Assembly: GCF_036669915.1 (NCBI RefSeq)
Contig: NC_089312.1
Coordinates: 1,050,801-1,114,800 of the forward strand
DNA: 64,000 nt
Direction of reading: 5' to 3'
From: Pocillopora verrucosa
Taxonomy: Eukaryota; Cnidaria; Anthozoa; Scleractinia; Pocilloporidae
The notes under the pieces were generated by a model, which saw nothing but the letters and a program-made list of their open reading frames with translations, searched no databases and was not told the DNA's origin. The number at the start of each line of letters is the position of its first letter. Position 1 is the first letter of the stretch. Of this stretch, positions 45,148-56,400 are shown piece after piece. The position numbers were made by a program, and so were the translations under genes.

Positions 45148-48100
45148 ATGGAGTACTTGAGCACTTACCTCGCGGTATTTCTCCTGTTTCTTTCGAAAGT
45201 TTTAGCTGAAGGCGAAACGAAAGGATACCTTCGTAGAGAGCATTCCGTTTTAAAAGGTGAGTTTGACATGGCGTTGGTTAATTGTGCTCTAAATCCTTCG
45301 TTGGAATGTGACTTTTACACTCTCAAAGAAACTTTCGTGAAAGATTTGATGAGTTCGCGTTTCTCGATTCTATTTCCTGTCGATGTAAACTTCGTCCTCT
45401 AAGAGTTCGATCTTTTTCATATGAAGAATTTTTTCTTCATTTATTCGTTCCAAAGCCTAATTTGACATCCTCAGTTAATGAAAATGTAACGGGTTTCAAT
45501 ATAGTTATTTTAAAATCAGGAACTGCAAATATTCAATCAGTGCCAATGTCTCATGTGACGTGCATGTGAAGACCTCTACAGAGAGATTTTTTTTTTCAAG
45601 CTTCATGCTTTCCTCCCAACTGATTTTTGTACCTATCCCTTCTAAAAGTTTTGTTACAGAAAGATGAATCGTAGGTCATTTCATTGTTCATAAATGATTA
45701 ATTATCCTTAAAGCGAACTTTAGAGTTTTCCTTTCTTACTTAATAAGTTACCATTATGATAACTACTACTATTTCACCCAAGAGAATCGTGCCACCATAC
45801 TAGAGATTTTTCAGCGAAAATAGAACTCAATATATTTGTTTTTGTGTTGACAATCCACTATGATTTCTTAAAGTATTTTATTAGTTACCATTCTTTCATG
45901 ATAATATGAATTAAAAAATTGTACATTAATATTTTAGAGCTCATGTGTAAAAATATTGCAATTACGTAACAGAAAATATACCTCAACCATGATTCTTTGA
46001 GAACAAGAGTTTTTTTGATTTTCCCCCTGAAAAAATTTTTTGAATGCCCTTACAATTTGATCATTCAGATTATGCAGCCAAAAACAAATGTTTGTTTTTC
46101 AAATCCCCAGTTATAACAAAACATGTTGGTTTACTTGTGGAATAGGTATTACATTCGTTTTTTGATGAAAATTGTTCTGCAAAAGTGTGGGAAGAGGGAG
46201 AGTGGGGAAGAGTTATGGAAAGGGAACACTATGATGCATCTGTTAAGTTTCTTTAATTTTGAAAGAGCTCATTACAGGCCATGAAGATGAGTGGCTAACA
46301 TCCCTTGTATTATTTTTCTCACTCCCAAGATCTGATTGTTAATTCTCTCCTTTTGTTGATAAATATTTCCCTGTAAAATAAGTTTCGATAATTTGTTGTT
46401 AGATCAGGATAAATTCTACATGTACCTGATAAGTGTGAGTATTCTCATTACCATTTTGTTGGATAGTGTATGCATATTATAGGGAGAAGTTACATGTGCA
46501 TCACTTAAAAGGCTTAAAATGGATTGTAAAAAGGCTCTAACATTTATGGGATCGGTATCAAAATTTCTTGATCTCAGAAGACATTCTGGTCAGTTGTTCA
46601 TGACTTGCATGCAGATGTTTTTATCAGACAAATTCAAATAAACTGGTTTATGGAATGACTATGATAATAATTTCTCCAGGGGCTGGTCCATCTATTCCTT
46701 ATTGGGATTTCCTTGGAAGTACATTTATTTCCAGCAGCTACATTAGATTAACACCTGACCATCAGAGTAAGAAAGGGGGTTTGTGGAATAATGTGGTAAG
46801 TTGATGGAATTTACTATTACAGTACATGTACTTGTGCTTATAGTTTCATTTCTGGTGATAGCTATAGTAATTCACCACTTGATAAAAGCTTGATTGAGTC
46901 AAAGTACCCACATTTAAGTTTTGTGTTCTGCATTCTCCTTGTTAAATTTGGCACATTTTGTGGAAATGGAAACCTGTTGATCCCTTCTAACCCTCATTAG
47001 CAAGATTTGCCGATTACTATTACATGGCTTTCCTAAAATGTTAGTTAAAATGGGTATGATTAATTGTTTATAGTGTTCCAATACCCTCAAAAATTGTTAA
47101 AAACACCTCTAACTGGTTTGTGTTGATAAAACTGAATTAATAAAAATCTGATATAGTTTTGTAACTTGTGTTTCTTACCAGCCATGTCATGTCAAAGACT
47201 GGGAAATGTTAATTCATTTTAAAGTACATGGAGTTGGTGACACATTATTTGGAGATGGATTTGCATTTTGGTATTCCAAAGACAGGATGCAAGAAGGTAT
47301 TGACTTAATCTATTGAATTTTATAATTAAGTATTAATTTATATAAATTAAAGCACATGATAAGTACAGACAAAGTCCCAAAGTTCTTCACTTTCAGCAAT
47401 TGTCTTATCTGTCACCTTTGCTTTTCTTCTTCTCAGGTGATGTATTTGGTAGCAAGGATTATTTTTATGGTCTTGGAGTATTCTTTGACACCTACAGTAA
47501 CCACAATGGTGAACATCAGGTGGGTGAACTTTTTCCTGTGATCAGGTCATTTTGGCAGCACTCTGTCTATTGTGTTGTAAGACATTTTGCACCCCTTTTG
47601 ATGATCTTCACTTCCTGATCTGTGAATTATGCATAATTTATTGAATAGCATGATCACCCTTACATTTCTGTAATGGTTGGAAATGGATCTCTTCACTACG
47701 ATCACGATCGAGATGGAACACATAGTCAAGTGGCTGGCTGCTCAGTAAGTACATGTACATAGAGAAACCTCCAGCATTGTTACTTTTTTTCTTGATATGG
47801 TTTGAAGCCAGTAGTAATATGTGATTGTGTAGTCTGATCATCAGTGAGAATAGTCCAGAATAGAACTGTTGTCAGTTATAGGTAGTAACATTCCTAGCTT
47901 GTTCCAGGCAGTAAGTGTATGTAAACAAGCAAAACATTGGGGCAGGTAGGAAAAAAGAACAAAGGGGGAGGAGAACAGTTAGTTTAGTGGAAACAACTGA
48001 TTTGAAAACTTAAATTGGTCACCGCAAAGAGTTTAAAGGCTGACATTTTGAGCATTAGCCCTTGGTCAGAGCAAGGAAGGAGGAGGTTTCACTTGCTTGT

Positions 48101-50827
48101 GTTTTCACCATTTTCTGCCAACTGTGAACCTGGTGTGGGATAGATGTGTTGGCGACTTAAACAGAAGTCTAGATCATTTTAGTGAAAATAAGGGATGTAT
48201 AATTGTTATTGTTGATTTGTTAAAAATGGCACCATCATGCAATAAATAAATGGGTTTAAAAATATGTGAGCTTCTTTGGAACTTATGTATCTATGATGAA
48301 GTTTAGGTTATTAAAGTTTATGTGTATAACTTGTATGTTGTGCATCCTGTTTGTTACACTGTGGTAAAGCACTGATAGATTGGAGTGCTTAGTGTACCCA
48401 CACTACAATGTATTTTTTCATACTGTAGCAAAGTTTTCGTGGAAGAGGTCATGATACCTATGCACTGATCCGTTATTCTGGAACACAGAATCGTCTGACA
48501 GTAAGTTGACAATTATGTGACAAACCCTTGATAAACCCTTTGAATCAATGTCAGTATCCTTGCACACCTACCCTCCCCTCCCCTGACCCAACATTAAGTT
48601 GTTATCAGTTGACTTTTGTTGAGTTAGGGGAGGGGTGGGTATGCAGTTTCTCAGATAATGATGCTGATCCAACCAATTTGATCTTGAAAGGTCAGACCCT
48701 AATTCTCTTGAGAGGGGTGGAAGGGGGGGGGCACCCACCCTATGCTTCTTAGTTGGCCATTTATACTTAGGGCATATCCTTGAATTGGAATTTACGAATT
48801 GCCCTTGAAGTCATAATATTATGCATTTGAACTATTTCAAAGTATGACAGTTATTTTCCTGAGAGGTCCACAACACGACTGACAGCAGCATGAAGCCCAA
48901 TTTACCTGATGAATGTGTAACTCCACTGTTGTCGTGCTATCTAATGGCAACAATTAGAACTGTAAGAAAAGGCCAGCTTTCATCAGCAAGCTACTCTGTC
49001 TTTTCAAAAGATAGCCCCTTTATGATAAAGAAGCCATCTTCTCAGTACTGTGCAATGCTCAAGTGCCTGGTAAAGGCATTAGTGAGACCCTTAGGTTTTC
49101 TTACTTTGTATCTCTCAGTAATGAAGAAGTTGAAACAATTTGAGGAAGTTTCAAGGTTCTTGGAAACTCTCTTTGCAACTTATTGGATGGGTTGTCTAAG
49201 CTTTGACAACACTGATTAAAAGATTGAGAAAACTTAAATCAATATCTCTATCTTTTAGAAGATCTGATAATTCACTTCTGATTTTCTTTACTGAAAAACA
49301 CCAGAGGGACTCTAGAGGGAATTTTAGAATATCTTGATTAAAGAATGTTCCGGTGGAATGTGTCTCTTAAGCCTTCACCCTCCCCTCCCCCCCCCCCTTA
49401 AAAATTCCTCACGGCTTTAGCAGTGTCTTCCCATTTTATCAACACAACCACCTCCTCAAAGACTTTTTGACAAACCTTAGTAATAATCAACCAGCTACGA
49501 GGGCAATTTTGAATACAGTGATTCTGTTGTAATTGAATGAATAGATACTGGTGGACGTAGAGAACAAGAACGAGTGGGAGGATTGTTTAGATGTAGGTGG
49601 TGTGAAGCTGCCAACAGGATTGTATTTTGGAACAACAGCAGCTACAGGACAACTTGCTGGTATTTATTGACAATTACATTTTATCATTGACAAAGCTAAC
49701 TTAGGAGGAAATGCATTTTGCTGAACTGCAATGAACCTAGAGTTTTTCTTTACTTACAATGCGACTTGAATATCAAGCGTCTATTTAGGGAGTCGTTTGT
49801 CTCATATTGAACGCCTATTCAACTCAGTGTTGGTGGCTAGTGGTAAGCATTTACCAAACTGCGAAGTAGATAATAAAACCGCAGGGTAATATAGTACAAA
49901 AAAATGATTTTAACTCATTTATTTCTGCTGTAGCTGATTAGAGCGCGCCTTTAACGCTATAAAAAGATTTATCCAATGAGCTTGAAGATGATTTACTCTC
50001 ACGAAGGGCTAACGCTCGAACGTCAGCTTCAGAAGCTCTTTTAGGCACCCAATTTCCGTGATCATCTAAGCTGATAAAACCAAATTAGCTTGAAGATTGC
50101 CAGACTCAAAATTGATTTTTTTCCCTTAGATAACCACGACATCATATCCTTGAAGTTCTACGAAACTGAAATGCCAGTGTCGTCTGATTCTAAAGGAGCT
50201 GATGAAGATCGAACCAAAATAGTTCCGTTTGCATCTGGTGCCGAACAATACAGAGGTAAGAAATACTTGAAATTAAAAACTTGTAAATGGAGAATATTTA
50301 GTTGTCAACGTGCGGGTGTTGACCTACTACAAACGTGGAAACAGAATAATCCTTATTTTTCCTCTTTTTTGTTCTGTATGACCATTTTGTTGTTGATTTT
50401 TACTTGTATGTTTGTATTAATGATTGCAAATTACTACAAGCTAACGAGTACTAGTGGTGCGATTATACTTCGAGATTTAATTCCTCTTTTCGTAATTATC
50501 TTTCTGTTGTCTAGCATAGTTTTGAAACTCGCTTCTAAGATAGCATTTCATATCGTCAGTCACTGTGGCTGATTGAGACTAAATATGAACTAGAGACTGC
50601 TCAGACAGTTATCAAGTCAATACTCATAGTGCGACTCTCTGTTGTTCTTTTTCTCTCTCTTACCCTCTCAAGAACGCGTAGAGGACGTGCAAGGCAGTTT
50701 TTCATCTAAGACTGTAAAGGTCTTCAGCTGGCTCTTCTGGTTTGCCCTTGTTGCCGTATGTGTCGTTGGAGTCTCTATTTACGTATACCAGAAACGTCAA
50801 GAAGACTCCAGGAAAAGATTTTACTGA
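45148..50827 (+). CDS. LMAN2: VIP36-type L-type lectin cargo receptor (LMAN2/LMAN2L)
   Basis: Nine exons: 45148-45256, 46680-46795, 47182-47296, 47437-47519, 47649-47744, 48429-48500, 49545-49659, 50130-50255, 50673-50827 (TGA); phases agree, 328 residues (VIP36 356). It is a type I membrane lectin that binds high-mannose glycoproteins and cycles between ER, intermediate compartment and Golgi. A signal peptide covers about residues 1-20 (YLAVFLLFLSKVLAEG). The legume-lectin-like domain begins GAGPSIPYWDFLGSTF and includes GDGFAFWYSKDRMQ (~99-112), the metal/sugar-binding region FFDTYSNHNGEHQHDHPY (~129-146) and YDHDRDGT, then LPTGLYFGTTAATGQLADNH. One transmembrane helix is at about 294-316, with a 12-residue cytosolic tail ending KRFY, the FY exit signal of the VIP36/VIPL group. 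I cannot separate the LMAN2 and LMAN2L branches by eye. Intron 8 continues the reading frame (see findings). Confidence 0.95.
46316..46516. repeat. MITE-like element, family C, copy 4 (diverged)
   Basis: Contains CTCCCAAGATCTGATTGTTA, GTGTGAGTATTCTCATTACC and ATAGGGAGAAGTTACATGTG in the order of the other family C copies. Ends are decayed. It lies in the first intron of the lectin gene. Confidence 0.65.
47980..48075. repeat. Family B element fragment, copy 3
   Basis: Contains AACTGATTTGAAAACTTAAA, TTGGTCACCGCAAAGAGTTT and GCATTAGCCCTTGGTCAGAG, a diverged left half of family B. The right arm is missing. Confidence 0.55.
48542..48670. repeat. Foldback element, family A, copy 3 (diverged)
   Basis: Reads GAATCAATGTCAGTATCC at the left and TCAGATAATGATGCTGATCC at the right, with inner CACCTACCCTCCCCTCCCCT and GTTAGGGGAGGGGTGGGT. 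It lies in intron 6 of the lectin gene. Confidence 0.75.
49997..50090. repeat. Family B element fragment, copy 4
   Basis: Contains CACGAAGGGCTAACGCTCGA, ACGTCAGCTTCAGAAGCTCT and CCAATTTCCGTGATCATCTA, the right half of family B, 40 bp upstream of exon 8 of the lectin gene. Its left arm is not recognisable. Confidence 0.6.
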
Positions 50828-51529
50828 GTGACAATGAACGCTGGTCTTGAAGTTGGACACTTAACTCAAAAGTCAAAACATTGTTCGTGCGGAGACTCAA
50901 TTTCTTGATAAAGTATGGAAATTTGCCAAAGCCTTGAGGAGAAAAAAAGGAAAAGTGTGGTGTCTTATATGAGGTGCGACAGGTGTTTCACCAATTGATG
51001 GATTAAATATTTTTAAATAGCCTAATTTACCCAAAGTGCCTCGGCCAAAACGTTTCATGAATGGAATCAGAGCGTTTGCAATCGTGGATCGAAGCCTGGG
51101 CATTCATATTTTTCTCAGACCTTGTGATTGGAGTCTCAACTTTGAGTATGGAAATTGAAATGATCGATTAGAAAAAAAAGTAGTGAATTTGGTACAGAAA
51201 ATGCACACTTATCCTTGGAAAGGAAATGTATTTCCTGCGATGGAATCAAGATGATTTATTTCATAAACTTTTCCCAATCTTGAAAACACAAAGATGTTTA
51301 TTTAAACAAGTTTTATCGATAGGTCTGACAATCATTAGTAGAAAATTAGAATTTTTCTCATCGTCTGGGTGTAGAACGGAAGAAGTGATAATTTAGGGAA
51401 ATCGTCAATATTTATACATAAGTACTCGCTGTTTAGAAATTATAGCTTAATCCGGACTGCACAAGTAGATAAGTAGAGCATAGTTTAATTGAGTGTCGAA
51501 AGTTATCTTTGTGTTGGTTTTGTTTTGTT

Positions 51530-51725
51530 TGCTCCAAAACTGGCGTGAGAATCTCGTTTCACCCTCTCAACCAATCAGGTGCAAGACAGAAACCAATCAC
51601 GACTTAGGCGCTCACGATTTCCCGCGCTTTAGGCAGTGTAAGTGAAAATACCTCTGATTGACTCTGTCTGGTATTTTCCTTTTGGACTGGACCTTCTGAT
51701 TGCTTTGGCGTTAGTTTTTTTACAC
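51530..51725. repeat. CCCGCG/CCAAT-rich interspersed repeat, copy 2
   Basis: Contains AAAACTGGCGTGAGAATCTC, TCTCAACCAATCAGGTGCAA, AACCAATCACGACTTAGGCG and ATTTCCCGCGCTTTAGGCAG, in the same order as copy 3 at 59150-59330. Two CCAAT boxes sit about 30 bp apart. Confidence 0.65.
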
Positions 51726-53349
51726 TCCTTAAAAACGTGCTCCATTTTTTACTCGGTTTTCCGTTAGGCTAGATACGGTATCCACTCTATTAGGGTTAGA
51801 TTAGTGTAATGAGAACTTAAAGACATTTCAGTCAGGAGCTTCTAGTTGTGTTCAATAGCATTCGTCAAACAATCAAACCGCTTTGAATCCGCTTTGGGGG
51901 GGGGGGGGGGATGGAGTGGTATGGGAAGTAGGGCAAATAACTATCTCCTTAATAAACCTATGTTTGCTCTGCTTTCCCCTCCCCTCGTCACGCAAACCAA
52001 GAGATTTACCTATTAATTTACGTTCACGGACGTAACTTTAAGTAAAGCACAAATTTAAGACTGGGCCAAATATTGCCCGCAAAATGTTACCATCAAAAAT
52101 GAAGTTGGAGAATGTTAGCTTTACATGGATAAAAATGGCTTTTTAATGAATTGTTATTCCATCTAGTTTTTTTGTAGCTACTGAATGTCAAATATATTGT
52201 TCCATGTCCTTGTTAGATTTGTGGAATAATTTTTTCTCCTAAATTCACCAATTCTCTATCGTAGTGAATGGCATATTTCGCTGGATGATGGTTGAAAATC
52301 TATGAAATACCGATGCTACACATTCCTGGGTTTTACTACAACTTCCCTTGATCATGAATGACTCCCTTCCCCCCTCCCCCTCGAAAAAGAAGCGTGAGCT
52401 TTGTCTTTCGTTTCCAGTACCCTTGCATTTCTACCAGTGTGTAACACTATTGGCCCACAGAACAGGCAGTCTGTAAAAGCATTTTGTCTAGCTATCTATG
52501 GGGTCCGAGTCGATACCGCAAAGGTTTGCGGAAAACATCATTACAAAATGAATTTCGCCACATTAGGTGGGAATCTGGGACGTGCAAGGATTTCTAACTG
52601 TCAACTTGTGTTCGCGCAGCTGCCGTTGAAGGGTTGAAATTTTTCATTTCCTCTTATTCCTGTATTTGAGCTTCCTGGAATATGACATTAAGGCGAAGAC
52701 CCATTGATTCGTGCTGTTTTATTTTGTGACGCAAGACATTGCGTGCATTTCTCGGAACCACGCTACCTAACTACAAAAATAGTGTTACAATTTTGTCACA
52801 GACTGATCAAAAGAAAAACCTTTGACTTGAATAAGCAGGGTGCTTGACAACGACAAACACGTCATGTTTGTAAGAACCGTCCGTGACGTTATTCACTTAG
52901 CAACTTTGGCCTCCTAAATGATAGTCTTACTTAGCGACACGACGACGCCATTTAAATTGTTGACAGCTACCTAAAATTGCGAAGCCTGCTGCGGGTCTCC
53001 TCTCTTGAAATTATTTTGCCATTCTATAAAAATTCAGCAGTTACGTAGGCAAAACGTAACATGCCTCCACTGTACCCTAACAACGCTTAACAAATCATGT
53101 ACTCCTTCTGGTAGTTTTAACAAAATTTTTTACAACCATTTTTCATTTTGAGAGAATCTAGCCTTTAATCACCTACTTTTCTACGAGATCGTACTTCAAA
53201 CAAGGCGATATCAACCTAACATTAAATTCATTACAACCATTACCTAAAAAGCTAAAAAATAGTCTGTGAATTCGTTTCGAATTTCACACAGTCGCACTTG
53301 ACAAATCCCAGCTCTTTTGAGCAGGTTACATAAAGGTTTCCTATAGCAT

Positions 53350-53355
53350 TTTATT
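53350..53355 (-). terminator. Candidate poly(A) signal for alpha-catenin
   Basis: AATAAA on the minus strand, 83 bases after the stop codon. Confidence 0.55.
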
Positions 53356-53437
53356 TTCATGGGTCATAAAAAGAACTATATCCAATGCATGTGCAAGCAA
53401 GTTTTCATCGTTCACTCTGCCAGTAAAATGTTACTGC

Positions 53438-56400
53438 CTAGTAAAAGTCGGGTGTACGTTTCGTCTCCGAAGTGTCAAATTCAGAGAGTGCCTGGATGGG
53501 CGACTCTTGTTTTACTTTCTCTGCACGCTGTAATTGTGGCACGCGGTCATCCTTCTCGAGGTTAACCAGCGGTTTCTTCTCCGGTGCACGCATACGCCAG
53601 GTGAGACTGGAGCCCTAGATTCCGTGAAGGGAAAAGTTAAATGTTACCGAAAACAAGGTTTCAAAAAAATGGTATAGGTGACTTCAAATTCAAATTATTG
53701 TATTCCCGAGGTCAAAAAGCTTGTTGCAAATAACAAAGTACCATTTGAATTAAAAGCCTTAACGATATATCTAACTACACAACGAAACCCTCGCCTAAAG
53801 TTTCCTTATCGATTACATCTGAAAAAAGTGATAGCCACACTGTTAAATAATTAGTTGAATTTCTCTCTTACCCTTGCATCTCCTGACTTGTGCTGTAAAC
53901 CAGAAAGGAAACGTATAAATTTATGTGACATCAAAAGATAAATTCAAGTAATAAAACATTGATGAAATGTTCATTTAATTATGTGGTTGACCTAACTCTC
54001 AACAAACACAAGCTCAACTAGACAAAGAGATGTGATGAGAAGTAAAAGAGCGATAGCCATACCTTGGTGTTAGCAACATACGAGGCCTTCACTGTAGAAA
54101 TGACAGCGTTCATTAGATTTTTGGCCGCTGTGATGAGAGAAGTAGCACTGTCCAACTGAAAAGAAAATAATAGTGATGAGACCAGATGGAAAACGTATGC
54201 CTGCTCTTTTAAAGTTTTTAATTTGGAATTCGAGTTGATGTTCCCCACATTTCACAATCCTATTGGGTTTATTCTTTCGTCAGAAGTAAAGTACAATTTT
54301 TAAGGACCTTCCACGAAAAAAAACGCAACGCATTTGAACGTCGCTTCTTTAGCTTAACACCCGATGAAGGCAAAAGTTTCCCACCCCCCACCCCAAAAAA
54401 AAAATTTGCTGTGAAATAACAATGATTCAAATGGAGATTAGAAGTTATCATGTTACTGAGGAGCAGTGATGAAGACGAACTTACCCCGGACACTACAAGT
54501 TCACCACTGATCATCTGTACGTCAGCTTTCACTCGGGCTGTGATGGTCAGCTGATGGGAATACAGTGCAATGCGCTGTATGTACGCTAACAGATCGTTCT
54601 TTGAACTTGAATCAGGACACTAATAAAAATTTAAGTAGAAGTTGGTATATTAACCAAATGAAGAAACGCAACAATTTCAAAAATCAAAACCCTGTTCTAG
54701 GATTTCAGTCAGTTCAGAAGAGTGAAAATATCGAGCGAGAGAAACATAGCCTGTTCCTTCCGAATGCAATTTTCCCCCACTTCACTTGTCTCCACTGAGT
54801 CAGAGTCTAACACAAACTAAACTCACCAAAGAGCTTAGAACCTCTAATCCACACAACAAAATTAGAGCGCTTTTTTAAAGAGCATTTTGGGCCCAGAAAT
54901 CTATTTCAGCCGCTGCCAAAACATGTTGATCAATAATGCCTCCTTGAGTTAAGAATTTACCTTCTGTGCAATTTCGGTAGCTTTTTCATTCATCTTTCTT
55001 CCAGCTTTGGCAATTCTCTGAAGAATGAAGAACGAATAGAATAATCATCGATGGTCAATTAACACTGAAATTCACCCAAAACACTGTTCCTTACCTTAGC
55101 AGCATCAATCACATCCATCGTAGTTTTCAGCGGTCCTGTTCCCCTGAAGTCAAAATGACAACAACAAAATTAATGAAAATTTCACAATTTCATGGCTTAT
55201 TGACGACAGTTCTGTTTCCAATAAAAACGGGGCCTGAGTTAGAGGTGTTATCAGAAGCATAATGACATGATCGCAACAACCAGCATAATATTGATATCGT
55301 CCGTGACTCCGTTGCTAAACCCGTAACTTCCTTGAGTGACCAAGACAGATTTTCTCCTCACATATATCAGACAGACAAGTTATGAAAATAAAGATAAATA
55401 TTGATTAGGGAATTATTAGTTGATCCAATACCAAAATTCTCCGATCTAACATAATGAGAATTGTATAGCAGACAGACTTTGAGGGTAGTGCCATACTCGG
55501 AAGCCTCGGAACCAGCATTACAATGGATAAATTTGCAACTACGACGATCTTGGTTGCACAGGAGAATTTGCAAAATCGGATGAACACTAACACGTTACGA
55601 ATTCCTCACGACTCCAACTCCGTCGATCTTGCGGCTCCGCTTACGAATCCACCTTCCAATGTTCAATACCTCGTGAGCGCTCCAACGACCTCGTCTCCAA
55701 CTTCATTTCCGTCTCAAACTCAGTCACTAGCAAAAACCAGTAAAAAAACGTACTCTACCTTGTGAAGTCGGACATTTCCATCATCATCATGCACATCTTC
55801 TTCGCCAGGATAATAATATCATTTCCACTTTCGTCCCATTTGGTCAACTCTCTTTCCAGCTTTTTCTTCTCTAGTTTCAGTCCCTCAGCCAGCTGTTCAA
55901 TCTTAGCTCTTTCTTCTGCCGGCAGAGCTCTCATAAGGGACTGGAGACAAGATCAGAAATAACCAAGAATTAATGTTGCAAACTCAAGAAGACGATTATG
56001 TGACGTGTGTAGGAACTGAATACGTAAGACGGATTTTTTGGATTTAATTCCTGCAGATCTTCTGGAGTATCCACGAAAAAACAAAACAAAGTTATAATCT
56101 ACGTGGGAGAAAAAAAGTGAAATATCATGAATGTAAGTGACGTTTCTTTCCTAGACAATGTTCTTCTGCTTAAAGAGAAAGTCGAAAAAATTAGATTCAA
56201 AGGAAATTTCGGTACACTCGGACCGCAAAAATTTGCCCCGATACCGTCATCCTTCTTAATTACACTACCACACAGCTTTCAAGCTACAAAACTTCCTCCT
56301 TCGCGAATGTATTTTTGCTTTAGTCATACGACACGCAACGCGCGACGCGCGAAACTCGACACGCGAAACACTCCCTTGCCTACGGTAAATGAAAGAAAAC

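Larger units (their letters stand above)
50828..53437. other. 3' UTR of the lectin gene and convergent intergenic region with alpha-catenin
   Basis: No exon is visible. It holds a CCCGCG/CCAAT-rich repeat copy (about 51530-51725), a 15-base G run (51896-51910), a possible poly(A) signal for the lectin gene (51951-51956) and one for alpha-catenin on the minus strand (53355-53350). The open frame of 78 aa at 52401-52637 has no recognisable feature. Confidence 0.55.

Noticed and set aside
48890-49219. 109-aa open frame in intron 6 of the lectin gene
   Set aside because: No domain recognised and no splice sites that link it to the gene; could be an old retroelement scrap but cannot be supported.
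55523-55765. 80-aa + strand frame opposite an alpha-catenin intron
   Set aside because: Low-complexity Ser/Thr/Pro composition, no promoter or partner exons, and it ends in the donor region of a minus-strand exon.
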